A stretch of 64,000 nucleotides of DNA from Notamacropus eugenii. Its lineage: Eukaryota > Chordata > Mammalia > Diprotodontia > Macropodidae. The DNA is taken from NCBI RefSeq assembly GCF_028372415.1, contig NC_092875.1:407727239-407791238 (forward strand), written 5' to 3'. The notes under the pieces are model-generated. The model worked only from the letters and a program-made list of their open reading frames with translations. It made no database searches and was not told where the DNA came from. Position 1 is the stretch's first letter. Every line of letters begins with the position of its first letter. Shown piece after piece: positions 43,836-55,299 of the stretch. Both the position numbers and the translations under genes were made by a program.

Positions 43836-43999
43836 CATCTTTTTTTGGTGAAAGCTTTGTGGAACTGAACATCATAGAAGCTTCTCCGGACTTATCCCTT
43901 CACTTAAAATTTCAGACCAGCAAATCACATGGATTACTTTTTCTAGCAGCTGGGAAAGATGATTATTGTGCAGTGGAACTCATTTCAGGAAACCTACGG
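43836..43999 (+). CDS. CSPG4B: CSPG4-like exon 2: first half of laminin-G domain 1
   Basis: The acceptor is a T-rich tract ending TTTGTAG at 43835. The exon (164 bp) encodes residues 27-81: ASFFGESFVELN, then SLHLKFQTSKSHGLLFLAAG and AVELISGNLR. This is the start of laminin-G domain 1 and aligns throughout with human CSPG4 (same FFGE start, LLLLAAG and SGRLQVR motifs). The donor is CTACGG|GTGCAT at 44000, a weak site lacking the usual A at +4 and G at +5. It gives phase 0 and joins exon 3 so that SGNLR continues into VRVNLG, as in the family. The open frame runs on past the donor into intron 2, but that stretch has no similarity to the family. Confidence 0.85.
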
Positions 44000-44029
44000 G
44001 TGCATTTCTTTAAAATATGTATATTTGTG

Positions 44030-44270
44030 TATATATCTATATGTAACAATGAATATATATTATATATAGTCTTTTTATTTGTATGCATATAACAATGAAT
44101 ATATTATATATAATCAGTTGTATTTATTATATAACAATGAATATATATTATATAATCAATTTTTATTTCTATATATAACAATGAATAGCTTCTATAGATA
44201 AAAATGTATATTTATCATATATAAAACGTAACATATATAGTATACATAATAGTTTCATTTATATGTATAT
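44030..44270. repeat. AT-rich minisatellite beside exon 2
   Basis: Four imperfect copies of a roughly 44-bp unit marked by AACAATGAAT at 44045, 44091, 44133 and 44177, each followed by ATATATTATATA-like sequence and TTTTATTT. They start within 50 bp of the exon 2 donor and decay toward 44270. Confidence 0.85.
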
Positions 44271-44276
44271 ATAACG

Positions 44277-44525
44277 GGACAGTTAGGTGACACAGTAGAT
44301 AAGAATACTGGAATCAGGAGTTCAAATTTGACCTCAGACATTTATTAGCTGTGTGACCCTGGTCAAGTCACTTATCCCTCTTTGCATCGGTTTCCTCATC
44401 TGTAAAATGAGCTGGAGAAGGAAATGGCCAACCACTCTTATATCTTTGCCAAGAAAACCCAGAATGGAGCCATGGAGAATTGGACATGACTGAAATGACT
44501 CAATAGCAACAACAATAATATATAA
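44277..44525 (+). repeat. Marsupial tRNA-derived SINE (MAR/CORE type)
   Basis: GGGACAGTTAGGTGACACAG head, GTGTGACCCTGGTCAAGTCA, CATCTGTAAAATGAGCTGGA, GACATGACTGAAATGACTCA. Confidence 0.9.
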
Positions 44526-44707
44526 CATAATTAATATGTTTATGTACGTGGAAGACATAATGGATATATTACATATGATAAATATATTTATATGTATTCA
44601 CAAATATAGTAGACACTGTGGGGTGCTTAACATAACTTTTAAAAGGGATACAATCATGGAAAAAAGAAAAAAACAAAAACTGTTTAATACTTTTATTCTC
44701 ATGGGAA

Positions 44708-44965
44708 TAGAGAGCTGGGTGATACAGTGTATAGAGGGCTGAACTTGGAGTCAGGAACTTTGAGTTCAGATCCAGCCTCAGACACTTACTTTGGGACCCT
44801 GGTCAAGTCACTTAACTTTTGCTGCCTCAGTTTCCCCATCTATAATAGTACCTACCTCCAGGATGCTTGGGAGAAATAAATGAGATAATATTTGTAAAAG
44901 CTCTTTGGAAACCTTGAAGCATTATAATAAATGCTAGTTATTATCACCATTATTATTATATGCTG
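44708..44965 (+). repeat. MIR/MAR SINE
   Basis: GGGTGATACAGTGTATAGAG, GGGACCCTGGTCAAGTCACT, CAGTTTCCCCATCTATAATA, AAATGAGATAATATTTGTAA. Confidence 0.9.
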
Positions 44966-45209
44966 ACTACAATGTTCATAGCACCATCTGCTTTTAACAG
45001 CCTATCTCAATAGTTAGAAGTCTGAAGTTTGGCCTTACCTTACTTGCCATTTAGGTTATAAAGAATGGAAGAGTCATGGTAGCATCCAGTTTTATTGTGC
45101 TGTTTTTATAAAGAGCCCCTGTATGCTTAGTGCTCAACTGTAAATATAAATACATAAATATTAAAGATAGAGAGATGTGATTGGCTAATTCTAGTCTCCT
45201 TTTTTCCAG

Positions 45210-48200
45210 GTGAGAGTGAATTTGGGTACAGGTGAATTAGTGCTACATTCTCAACAAAAATCGCGCCTGGACGACCTGGCTTGGCATGTGGTTGAATTAC
45301 ATCGTGCCAGTGATACTGTCACTGTGATTATTGACAAACTCTATAGGACCAGTGGAATAATATCAGGGAAGATACATGGATTGAATATTCAGCAAAGAAT
45401 ATATGTTGGAGGGAGTGGCGATCTTGATGTTCCTTACTTGGACAAAGGACACTCTAATTTCCGAGGATGTATAGAGGAGGTGATACTTAACCAACATGAC
45501 ATTCTGAACTCCCTCAGGTCTTACCCTGGATTTAAGAAAGTTCATGAGGTATCATTGGGATGTAGTGATGAATTCTTTGCAGGTAAGAACGAAGCTGTCA
45601 ATTTCTTTAGCTCCAAATCTTATGTCGCCTTCCCAGAGTGGAACACCAAGGGAGAAGGACTTTGGGAATTCACTTTTCAGACAGGAGCTGGCCAGGGTTT
45701 GCTCCTCTATCAGTCTGGAAGATCAGGGGACTTTGTTGCTTTGGAAATAGAAGCTGGACTGATTAAGGCACATGTTGGAAGGAATCAAACTAAAATGGAA
45801 CTTCCTTCCCTTAGCTTCATTAACGACAATGAGTGGCACTTTGTTCAACTTGAGTTCACCAGGAGGTATTTCAGCTTGCTGGTCGATGAAGAAAGAGTCA
45901 CAATACCCCTGCCTCTGCACAGTAGGGCATTTGAATGTAAAGGTCCACTCTTTGTGGGAGGTGTTGATAACAGTGCCCGGTCAGAAATAAAGAAGTTAAA
46001 GTTTACCCTTGTTTCTAGGAAATCTGCCAGAGGTGGCTCCTTCAAAGGCTGCTTAAAAGACCTGAAGGTTAACTCGGAAAAACTATCACTAAAGAATGCC
46101 CTTGTTTCTAAAGATATTTCAGCTGGTTGTAATACTAGAAGTGGTGATATTTCAAGTATTTCTGTAGCAACGATTGAAAAAATGACATTTCAGACAGCAG
46201 CTCCCTCTTCTAGCATTCTTCCTGAAAGGTTCAAATCTTCCCATCAGGAGGACAGCAATAATTTCTTGGTTTTGAATAACTTGGTAGTTCAGGAAGGTGG
46301 ACATGCTCCAATTGAAAGTAAACATATTAGGATGAATTTGCAATTTAAGGAATTAGAAATTCATCATTCCCAAGTCCTGTTTCAAATTAAGGAAAACGCT
46401 CTTCATGGAGACTTGAGATTAGATGTTGCACTTGAATCCCAGGTGGAAGCAACTTTTACGATGTTAGACTTGTGGCAGGAAAGGGTTTTGTATGTCCATG
46501 ATGGCTCTGAGAGCACCAGAGATCACTTTGTATTCTCTGTCTCTTTCAACAAAGAGAAGGAAATTCCTTTCCATCTGGAAGGAAATGATCAATATGTGTT
46601 TAACATTACTATCAGTCCAGTAAATGATCCCCCAGAGCTTTCACTTCCAGAAGGAAATTTGCTTCTTCTGTTAGAGGACTCTAAGAAACAATTGACATCT
46701 AACATGATAGAAGTGTTGGATCCAGATACCAACCCATTGAACCTGACTTTTTCAGTACTTGGAAACTTCAATGCTGATACTGGATATTTAGAAAACGCTA
46801 AACATCCTGGAAAAGTAATTAATACATTTACAAATGAGGATTTAAAACATGGAAGAATATTCTATGTGCATCATGGGCTTCAGAATTCCCGGATTGTTCT
46901 ACGAGTAAGTGATGGGGAGTTGGTTAGTAATACAATTGTATTACGAGTCAAGACCATTCCTTGGGATTATGAAGTGGTAAATAACACTGGTGTGGCTGTT
47001 CAACAGGGCAGCATGGTTCTGATTACCCGGAGCAACCTGTCAGTACAGATTAATGCTGGGGAGCAAGAGATGGAGATATGCTATGATATTATCCAACATC
47101 CTCGTTTTGGTCAGATTCAAAGACAAAGCTCCAGTGGGGAATGGAAGGTCATCAACACCTTTTCTCAACGTTCTGTTGATCGGGATCGGATAAGGTACTT
47201 TAGTACCTTTAAAGAGTTTCAACTGGAAAATGTCACTGATTATTTTACATTTAAAATTAGCATTGAAAATAAAGTCAGTAAAGAACTGATGTTTCCCATA
47301 ACCATACATTGGCTGAAATATAAATTAGTGAAAAGTGGTCCCCTAGATATTGATACAGTGGATAAAAAAATATTAACTTCAAATCACTTAATGATTAGGA
47401 TGGAGAGTATGAAGGTATTTGAGAGTGAGCTTCATTTTAAGTTACTCTCCTTGCCTAAGAAAGGAAAACTGCTGCTTGGAAGCAGTGTTTTAAAACTAAA
47501 CTCCACCTTCAGCCAAAAAAATATTGTAGATAATGAAGTGGCTTACCAGCTACTTGAGAAGTCACAAGAAAACACTCAGGATTCATTCAGATTCTTGATT
47601 TGTACCAGCTACATAGAATCAAAAGTTTATAGCTTCACAATAAATATCAGAGCAGATCTCAATCACATTGTTTTAACTAACAAAGGATTTTCTGTGACTG
47701 AAGGGGAAGGGAAGTTAATCACCAAAGCAGAATTATTTGTGAGAACTTTAGGTAATCAGGTTTTCCATTATGAAATCACCAAGAGCCCTCAACATGGGAA
47801 ACTGAAACTTATTAACTCTTCAGATTCACTGGAAAGTAATGATAACTTTACTTTCACTAACCAAGATATCACTGGTGAACGTTTGATGTATGTCCATGAT
47901 GACTCTGAAACCATGTATGATGAGTTCGTTGTTATGGCATCTACCAAAGGACCAGGAGACAAGGAAACCAGGGTGGGTCCTGAAATCAAAGTAAATATTT
48001 CTGTGAAACTGAAAAATGATGAGAAGCCTATACGTGTGGTGGATAAAGTATTTCATGTGATTAGAAATGGTCAGCGCTTATTGACCTTGATGGATCTTTG
48101 TTACCATGACCCTGATTCAGATTTTAATGATAGACAGTTGCTGTACACCAGGCGGGGCATTCCAAATGGTGAGCTGGTATTAGCTAGTGATCCCAACCAA

Positions 48201-48761
48201 AAGCTCTACCAGTTCAAGCAAGAAGACCTAGAGGAAGGGTCCGTGTTGTTCAGGCATCATGGTGCAGACAATGCCCGATTTGTGCTGTTTGTCACGGATG
48301 GCACCCACTACGCGTCCTCCCTTTTAGAGGTCAGTGCTTCAGAGCCTTATCTGCGGATAGCCAACAACACAGGATTGCTTGTCCCAAAAGGAAGAGGAGA
48401 AACTCTCACAACTGCTAACCTTAGTGTTACCACAAATCATGACATCAGAAGTGACACTGAGATCAAGTATGAGATCTTTTTGCTTCCAAAGTATGGCAGA
48501 ATCTTAGTGAAAAATAGACCATCGGCTTCATTCTCCCAGAATGATTTAAAGCAAGGACATGTGATTTACAGACATGATGACAACCACTACCTTGCTGATA
48601 TGTTCAATTTGACTGCAAAAGTTAAAGATACACACTTGGATGTTGGGATTCATGTCCAGGTATACTTGGAAAGCCACCAATATCCCCCCAAAGTTGTTCA
48701 TAATGAGAACCTTTTAGTTGAAGAAGGAAAATCAGTGAAACTCAGTAGAAGAAAGCTTCAG
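45210..48761 (+). CDS. CSPG4B: CSPG4-like exon 3 (3,552 bp): laminin-G domains and CSPG repeats 1-7
   Basis: The acceptor TTTTTTCCAG ends at 45209 and the donor CTTCAG|GTATGT starts at 48762; both are strong and phase 0. The exon encodes 1184 residues (82-1265) without a stop. It completes laminin-G 1 (FRGCIEEV, Cys168, and SLGC, Cys199), then laminin-G 2 (about 200-388, with FKGCLKDLKVN, Cys362, and SAGC, Cys388). CSPG repeats follow from about residue 440. Each is about 100 residues, with an EGG-type start, an HG.L motif, an FT..D...G.V.Y.HD core and a D.F ending; clear examples are YVHDGSESTRDHF and YVHDDSETMYDEF. An eighth repeat begins at LLVEEGKSVKL and runs into exon 4. Several Asn-X-Ser/Thr sites fit an extracellular glycoprotein. 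A single giant exon here is typical of the CSPG4 family. A GAG attachment serine cannot be assigned. Confidence 0.93.
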
Positions 48762-49749
48762 GTATGTTTAGAGTACATGGGTGTCTGCTTATATCCTCTG
48801 CAGAAAGACTCAGGAAATCCATAACACCAACCATGCTCACTCTCCCACAGACATAGGGACTGGTCTCTTAGGCATATTCTCATGTGCCTGTGGAAGATGT
48901 TTAGATATTAATTCCAGTTAACTCTTTTTTTAATTTGCAAAGTCAATTTAGTCTGAATTTCTGATACCTTTAAAAAAAGTTTTTTAAATTATGTTTATTT
49001 AAATTTACAGTAGTTTACATTAGAAACAAACTCCAACAATTAAGGTAAAAGATAAATAACTGCATGCAGTTTAATTTTATAAAATTCAAACATCTTTCCT
49101 TGTTCCATTATCTGAGTATTAAGAGTCCTGTAATGGCACAGTGCTCCAATTAACTCTTGTCCTGAAGCCATGACCTTTAGTAAGGGAAGGGTGTCATATA
49201 GATATGATGAGAAAGTTCCAGGTTTTCAACACTGTTCATTTGAGGAGTTTTCCCATTATTGGAAAGAGAAGAAATTCCTAAGAAGGAAGGGAATACTTAT
49301 TAAGGTATTTTTATTTAGGCTTGATGGCAGCAAAATTCATTTTGTCTCAAGATACATTGATGTAACAACTTCATGTTTACAAAACTTAGATCAATTTAAG
49401 AAATTTGAATTTTTCTAAATTTGTAAAAATAGCAATAAAAATAACATAATTTCTCTTCCTAGTTAGGCAGTCACAAAATGTGACGTACAGAGCTCTGAAG
49501 GTTGACTGCTCAGGATTTCCCATACCATCAGAGCAAAGGGACGTCATAGAGATGAAAGTTCTCTACTACCAGAAGGAATCCTGCTGTTTCCCTCTTCTTT
49601 CCGTTAATATTTGGGGATTAGCCAGTATGCCCTTGCTGATTAAAAGATTACATAAGGAGCTATAAAAGCTCTTTGAAGCTAGAAATCTATAAGAACTGTG
49701 GTTTATGAGAGATGACAATGAAAATAGGCAATTATTCATCTCCTCTGTG
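48762..49749. other. Intron 3, 5' part: no recognised feature
   Basis: AT-rich intron DNA. The exon 3 frame continues a short way past the donor (to 48824) by chance. Confidence 0.5.
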
Positions 49750-49915
49750 TCCCTGGGTTCAAATCTCACTCCTAACAATGATACCTTGGGTCGTGACCTT
49801 GGTTAAAGTCACTCAAGCTCTGTGGGCCTCATTTTCATCATCTGGAAAATGAGAGTATTGTATTAGATGGCCTTTGGGGTCCCTCTCTCCCACCTCTATA
49901 TCTGTAATTCTCTGC
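49750..49915 (+). repeat. MIR/THER1 SINE
   Basis: TTCAAATCTCACTCCTAACA, TTTTCATCATCTGGAAAATG, AGATGGCCTTTGGGGTCCCT. Confidence 0.8.
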
Positions 49916-50299
49916 TTACATGGTTTATTATAAGGCAGATGGAAATGAAATAGTGAGTAGAGAATTCTAGTCCTAGCAGTTGACTGAATCATCCTAAGTT
50001 TGGAATAAATGGACCTGGGAGTTCTTGCCAATTCTTTCTAATTTTTCTGCATCATTTGTTAGTGACATTTACATAACCACCACCAGGGGTCTCACATGGG
50101 TCGCCATGGTAGAGCCCAGTTTGTTATTACCTAAAAAGCAAGTGTTGCTTTCATATTAAATTTTTAAAAAATTTGAAAACCTGTTAACAAGTTTTTAATA
50201 AACATTTTAACAAGTATTTGTTGAAATTGAATAAAAAGAATGGTAAGGCTTGATTCCAGTTTTTAGAGAATCACAGAATCATAGATTTTTGTTTTGTTT
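49916..50299. other. Intron 3: no recognised feature
   Basis: Nothing identifiable. Confidence 0.4.
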
Positions 50300-50830
50300 T
50301 TAGTTAAATTCAATTCATTAAACATTTGTTCAGTGCCTGACTTGTGGCAGGAACTGGGCCAAGCACCAGGGATACAAAATGAAGTAGAAGATGGCCCCTG
50401 CCCTCAAGGAACATAGAATCTAGTGAGAGAGACAGTATGCAAACAAAAATATACAAAGCAAGGAATAGACAGGATAAATAGGAAATAATTAAAAGAGGGA
50501 AAGCACTGGAATTAAGAGGGGTTGAAGAAGGTTTCCTGTAGAAGGTGAGAATTTAGTTGGAAATTAAAGGAAGCCAACGAAGTCAGTAGGAGTGGGGGAG
50601 AGACAGTGTTCCAGGCATGGGAGCAACCAGAGAAAATGAGAAGAGCCTGGAGATGGAGAGTCTCATTCATGAACAGCCAGGAGGCCAGAGTCCCTTGGGG
50701 ACTAAGGTAGATAAAGACCAGAAAGGAGGGGACTGGGTTATTTTGTATGTGGTTCTGGAGGCACTAGAGAGCCACTGGAGTTTATTGAGTGGGGAGTGGA
50801 AGGGCAACATCAGTTGAAGTTCAAAGCTTA
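50300..50830 (+). repeat. LINE-like interspersed repeat, longest copy
   Basis: Runs from TCATTAAACATTTGTTCAGT through AAGCACCAGGGATACAAAAT, GAAGGTTTCCTGTAGAAGGT, GTGTTCCAGGCATGGGAGCA and AGCCAGGAGGCCAGAGTCCC to GAGAGCCACTGGAGTTTATT. Common mammalian repeat; family name uncertain. Confidence 0.65.
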
Positions 50831-51009
50831 TAGTTTGTTCCATGAATTTCCTGTGAAGAGAAGTGTCAAAGATTTCTCTCTTTATTTTTTCCTTTTGAGA
50901 TAATTGAGAAGAAGATTAGGGACAACTTTGTGAATCTTGTAGTTTCCTGTATAGATTGAATTAGGTTCTCAGGTAAATGCTGTTGACTAACTGCATTATA
51001 AATTAGCCC

Positions 51010-51120
51010 ATTCACACGTTTTGACCCTATGATCATAGATTTACAACTGGAAAGGACTCCTCAGAAGCCATCTGATTTAACTTTTTTTTTCTTTTTGAAG
51101 AAACAGACCCAGAGAAATTG
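51010..51120 (-). repeat. THER1/MIR SINE fragment
   Basis: ATGATCATAGATTTACAACT, GGAAAGGACTCCTCAGAAGC, AAGAAACAGACCCAGAG, ending about 100 bp before exon 4. Confidence 0.65.
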
Positions 51121-51218
51121 TCCCCAAGGTTTTTATGGGTAGTTTAAAGAATCTGCCTGTCTCCATTTTAATGTGATTCTTTTCTATGTGTGTGTTTTTG
51201 TGTATATCTGCACTCGAG

Positions 51219-51686
51219 GCTGTACATGAAAATAATTCTCCATCAGAGATAGTGTTCATCATTAAGAGCCCCCCAGTCCATGGACAGCTCCGAAAATTTG
51301 TCCCAGAAGATGACTTGGATGCTGATGAGAATTCTCCTTCATCATTTACTCAACAAGATATTGATGATGGTCATATCCATTACGAGCAGACAGCTTCTGA
51401 CCAGCAGCAAGATCGATTTCTGCTGGATGTGACAAATGGTGTCCAAGCCATCAGTGGTATAGAAATCTTGGTGGATATTGTTCCTAGGCTGATTCCTTTG
51501 GTCATACAGAACTTCACAGTACTAGAAGGTGGCTCCAGAGCCCTTTTAAAGGACTTCCTGAAAATTCCAAATCACCACTTTGTGGGAATCGACTGTGAAT
51601 TTGTCCTGGTTGAATCACCAAAGCATGGTTATATTGAAAATTCTCATTTTCCAAGAATAAAACTAATAAAGTTCACCAGAAAACAG
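51219..51686 (+). CDS. CSPG4B: CSPG4-like exon 4: CSPG repeats 8-9
   Basis: 468 bp, phase 0 at both ends, encoding residues 1266-1421. It begins AVHENNSPSEIVFIIKSPP, matching the family's IVFSVKSPP, and finishes repeat 8 (FTQQDIDDGHIHYEQ, DRFLLDV). Repeat 9 starts at NFTVLEGGSRALL and reaches IKFTRKQ. The donor AAACAG|GTAAGG at 51687 is strong. The acceptor CACTCGAG|G at 51218 has G at -3, a disfavoured base, but it is the only AG close upstream that keeps frame and homology. An upstream AG at about 51147 would bring in a stop. The open frame extends 5' of the acceptor by chance. Confidence 0.88.
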
Positions 51687-51984
51687 GTAAGGATCTTCTG
51701 GCAATATCTCTGTCCATGTTAGGGGTGGAGGAGAAAAAAATTGCTTAAATAATTTATCATTTAAGTAAGAATTAAAATAATTCTTTGTTGTGACTGTAAT
51801 CTATTTCTTACATCACAGTCCTAAAAACCATTAACCTCAGATATTGATTTCTGGTGCTATCTACTGTCTGCCTGGCCTCTGGCTTTCATTTCTTAGTTTC
51901 TCTTTCAAAACCAAAGCCTAGATAATTGGATTTGTATATTCAGGTAGTTGTGTTTCACTGTAGCTGATATCTGAATCTCACTTA

Positions 51985-52075
51985 TAGTATATTCTTCTTA
52001 GAATGTAAATTCCTTTTTCTGTCTTTGTATCTCCAGTGCTTTGCATAGCACCTGATAAATGCTTATTCAATTGAA
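51985..52075 (+). repeat. L2 3'-end fragment
   Basis: CTGTCTTTGTATCTCCAGTG, AGCACCTGATAAATGCTTAT. Confidence 0.6.
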
Positions 52076-52094
52076 TATAGGAAGGATGGGCCCT

Positions 52095-52335
52095 AGTAGG
52101 GGCAGCTAGGTGGTGCAGTGGGTAGAGTGCTAAGGCTTGAAGTCAGGAAGACTCATCTTCTTGAGTTCAAGTCTGTCCTCAGACACTTACAAGCTGTGTG
52201 ACCCTGGGTAAGTCATTTAATTCTTTTTGCCCCAGTCTCCTCATCTATAAAATGAACTAGAGAAAAAAATGCCAACCACACTGGTATCTTTGCCAAGAAA
52301 ACTCCAAATGAGGTCGTAGGGTGTTGAACTGGAAT
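52095..52335 (+). repeat. Marsupial tRNA-derived SINE (MAR/CORE type)
   Basis: GGGGCAGCTAGGTGGTGCAG head, GAAGTCAGGAAGACTCATCT, GTGTGACCCTGGGTAAGTCA and TTTGCCAAGAAAACTCCAAA. Close to consensus. Confidence 0.92.
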
Positions 52336-52700
52336 GTTGGAACCACATGTCATAGTAACAAATAGAGGTACCATTAGTTACTCCTGTTTCCAGTCTCATC
52401 CCTACCTCTTCCTCTGTAGGAACTGCCCTTAGTATCCAGATTTTAAAGCATTTGTAACTCCAATTTCAGTAATTCAAGTGACCCTAGGAATCTTACTAGA
52501 TGTACTGTCAGAGAACTGGAACAGGGAAGGTTCTGGCTGCCCCCTTTTGTTGAAAAGAATTGTTGGCAGGACTGGAGGGGAAACAGTTGTAAAGATTTTG
52601 ATGTTGATTATCTAGAGTTTTCCTAAGTTTTGATAAAATTTCTGGGCTAGGGTACTTCCCAGTGGTTAAAAGAAACATTTTGACAAGTATAAATTCACTT
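52336..52700. other. Intron 4: no recognised feature
   Basis: Nothing identifiable. Confidence 0.4.
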
Positions 52701-52935
52701 TAATAATTAAGTTACTATTAATGAATTAGTACCTACTGTCTGCTAAGAACTGTGGTAGGTGCTTGAGGGCCCCCAGCCTGAAGGAGCTTAAAATCTAGCT
52801 TGGGAGGTAGAATGTATACACAACCAAAATGCGAAATAGAATGCGACAAATAATTAATTGAAGTATAGGGTGCTCCAAGAATTCAGAATGAGGGAGGAAT
52901 TGTCTATGGCTAGGTGCAAAGAAGAAGGACTCGCT
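52701..52935 (+). repeat. LINE-like interspersed repeat, diverged
   Basis: TACCTACTGTCTGCTAAGAA, CCAGCCTGAAGGAGCTTAAA, GTATACACAACCAAAATGCG follow the family order. Confidence 0.5.
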
Positions 52936-52957
52936 GAAAGTCCTAGGGTTTAAGCGT

Positions 52958-53268
52958 GTGTTCGTCCTTCATTGCCGAAGAAGACCATGTCATCAGAGAA
53001 ATAATGACATGACTTGCACTTGACTTTGTTTTGAGTGAAGGAGGGCTGTGCAGGTCACCAGCTTCACTTCTCCTCCAGAGCCATCTGAATCCAGTGACCA
53101 GATATTCATCAGGATGACTGGAGATGACCCAGGATGAGGCAATTGGGGTTAAGTGATTTGTCCAAGGTCACACAGCTAGTGAGTGTCAAGTGTCTGAGGT
53201 GAGATTTGAACTCAGGTCCTTGACTCCTGCACTGGTGCTCTATCTGCTGCACCACTTAGCTGCCTAGG
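52958..53268 (-). repeat. RTE-tailed SINE (RTESINE type)
   Basis: GTTCGTCCTTCATTGCCGAA, AATAATGACATGACTTGCAC, GATATTCATCAGGATGACTG, AAGGTCACACAGCTAGTGAG. A complete reverse copy of the element at 14528. Confidence 0.93.
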
Positions 53269-54329
53269 GTTTGAGTAGGTCCTAGAACAATGAATGGGAT
53301 ACAGATTATATTGGGAAAAAGGGGGAGGCATTGAATTGGAAAACCAGTTTTTTTTCTCCATGGAGTACATTTTCTCTCCCCAAGTGAATTCATGTAACAA
53401 CTCTGTAGAAGAAGCAACATTTCCCCTCTGAGACTTTTCATATATATTTCATTGTGTAGGTATATCTATATATATTCTTGGAAACAAATAATTTGAGTCA
53501 AAGCAGGTAACTTGAACACACATGATAGACAAATAGGAATTGGAGTTGTTGAACTGCTGAAGTATTTCAACTGTTTTAATGGAAACAAGCAAATTCTCAA
53601 ATATTGTGGCTTCACCTTCTTTAAAAGTTAACGACTTTAGCTGGCTTTGATAAACTCTTTGTCAGCCTATCAAATTCTGAGATTGTGAGAGTACTGAAAA
53701 GTACAAATCATTGAAGTTCTGTTTTTGACCCTGGTTTTTTTTTTAATCATTGACATTAATAAAAATCTAGAAAGAGTATTTAGCAGATTTACACAGATGT
53801 CACACTTGCTATTATTTTGAACTTTGATAGGGTAGGACAGTGGACCCAAAAGATCAAAATATAACTTTCCTAGATACACACACATTTGCAAAACATTGGA
53901 GAGGAGTATTATTGATTCAGAAAATATCCAAAAGAAAGTTCTGGAGAAAACATGCCTTCAGAGATGTTGGGTATGAATGAGAGCAATCCTCAAAGCATGG
54001 TCAGTGGAAATACAACACCAAAGGAATACGAAAATGGAATAGATCTGCCAGGGTATACATATATGCAGATAGATCTGCTAGTGATACATGTATATATTTT
54101 TATTCATATGTATACATAATATCAATTTATTATTTAATACACATATATTAATTTTATAATTGGTTTATAATTATATATTTATATTTAATATACTTACATG
54201 CTTAACATGTTTATATTAATATATTATATATTATTAAGTGTAGGTATGTAGTTTTTAGTCTGGACCTGGTGTTAAGAAATTTCTGGTGTTGAAGATTCTT
54301 CCAGGGAGGATCAGCTACTGGACTTCAGT
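53269..54329. other. Intron 4: no recognised feature, AT-rich
   Basis: About 1 kb, with TA-rich patches near 53440-53480 and 54050-54240. No gene. Confidence 0.4.
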
Positions 54330-54478
54330 AGGAGTCTTGGAGAGTAGCCTAGGGTATTAAGAGGTTAGGTAACCTGCCCATGGTCACACACTGACTATGT
54401 GTCAGGAGTAAGACTTGAACCTGGATATATCTGGTTATAAGACTGACTCTTTCCACATGATGCCATGCTGCCTCTCAA
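54330..54478 (-). repeat. MIR SINE fragment
   Basis: AACCTGCCCATGGTCACACA, GTAAGACTTGAACCTGGATA, GATGCCATGCTGCCTCTC. Confidence 0.65.
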
Positions 54479-54879
54479 GAAAAAAATTTAGCAGAGGTAA
54501 AAATATGAAGTTGTATATTTTAGTTGTAAAAGTCAGTTGCACAAATACAGGATGTAGAAGTCTTGGTTTGGTGGCTGCGGCATTTTTACTGACCACAGGC
54601 TACATATTAGGCAATAGCCTACCGTGAATGTTAAAAAAAAGATACTGATGAAACATTTAAAAAGTACACAGAGAAAACAAAAATGGAATTCAAAGGGGAG
54701 CACAGATAAGCAGGGAAGTGTTGTTACTACCATATTTTATTTCATGTAGATTTGTAATTTCATATGCAGTCATCATTTTCTTAGTCCAAATGATCATTTA
54801 TCAGTGGCTTAAAATGTGACTTTCAGTCAAAGATGTAATAATCTCACTATATTCTGGACTGGTCAGACCCCATCTAGAG

Positions 54880-55045
54880 CAGAGATGTCCAACTCAGCAT
54901 TGGAAAACCAAATTAAACTGTAATTGGTAAGTGTTTAACAACAATAATGGCAACAAAAACAAATATATGTTGCAACATAGATTATATTAATTTGTAACTT
55001 TCTAAGTCAATATGTAGCCTGTAGGGATCTGTTTCTTTGTGAGTC
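54880..55045. mobile_element. hAT-type MITE, degraded
   Basis: CAGAGATGTCCAACTC at the left and GTGAGTCTGACG at the right form weak terminal inverted repeats. Inside, TCAATATGTAGCCTGTAGGG fits a common marsupial hAT family. Confidence 0.5.
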
Positions 55046-55059
55046 TGACGCTATTAATC

Positions 55060-55275
55060 TAGAGCATTCTGTCTGATTTTTTGGGCTACCCTTTAAGAGG
55101 GAGATAAGCAACTGTAACATTTCTCAAGGAGGGCAGGCATAGTGATGAGAGAATCAGAGATGTGTGACATAAGAAATGGTGGAGAGAACTGAGGCAAGAG
55201 AATATGAGAGATGTGGCAGATGATAGAGGGCTTTCATAGCAAAGAGGGCGTAGAATGACTTGGAGATGCTTTAGA
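55060..55275 (+). repeat. LINE-like interspersed repeat, internal piece
   Basis: GAACTGAGGCAAGAGAATAT, TGATAGAGGGCTTTCATAGC resemble the internal part of the family at 6000 and 62430. Confidence 0.4.
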
Positions 55276-55299
55276 GGCTAACCCCTAGTACCAATGTGT

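Noticed and set aside
45363-48056. Minus-strand frames opposite exon 3
   Set aside because: Shadows of the coding strand, with no domain or splice support.
48762-48824. Extension of the exon 3 frame past 48761
   Set aside because: A strong GTATGT donor at 48762 and family homology that resumes in exon 4 show this is intron.
51186-51218. Exon 4 starting further upstream at the first open codon
   Set aside because: There is no AG acceptor there, and the sequence is a T/G-rich splice tract without homology.
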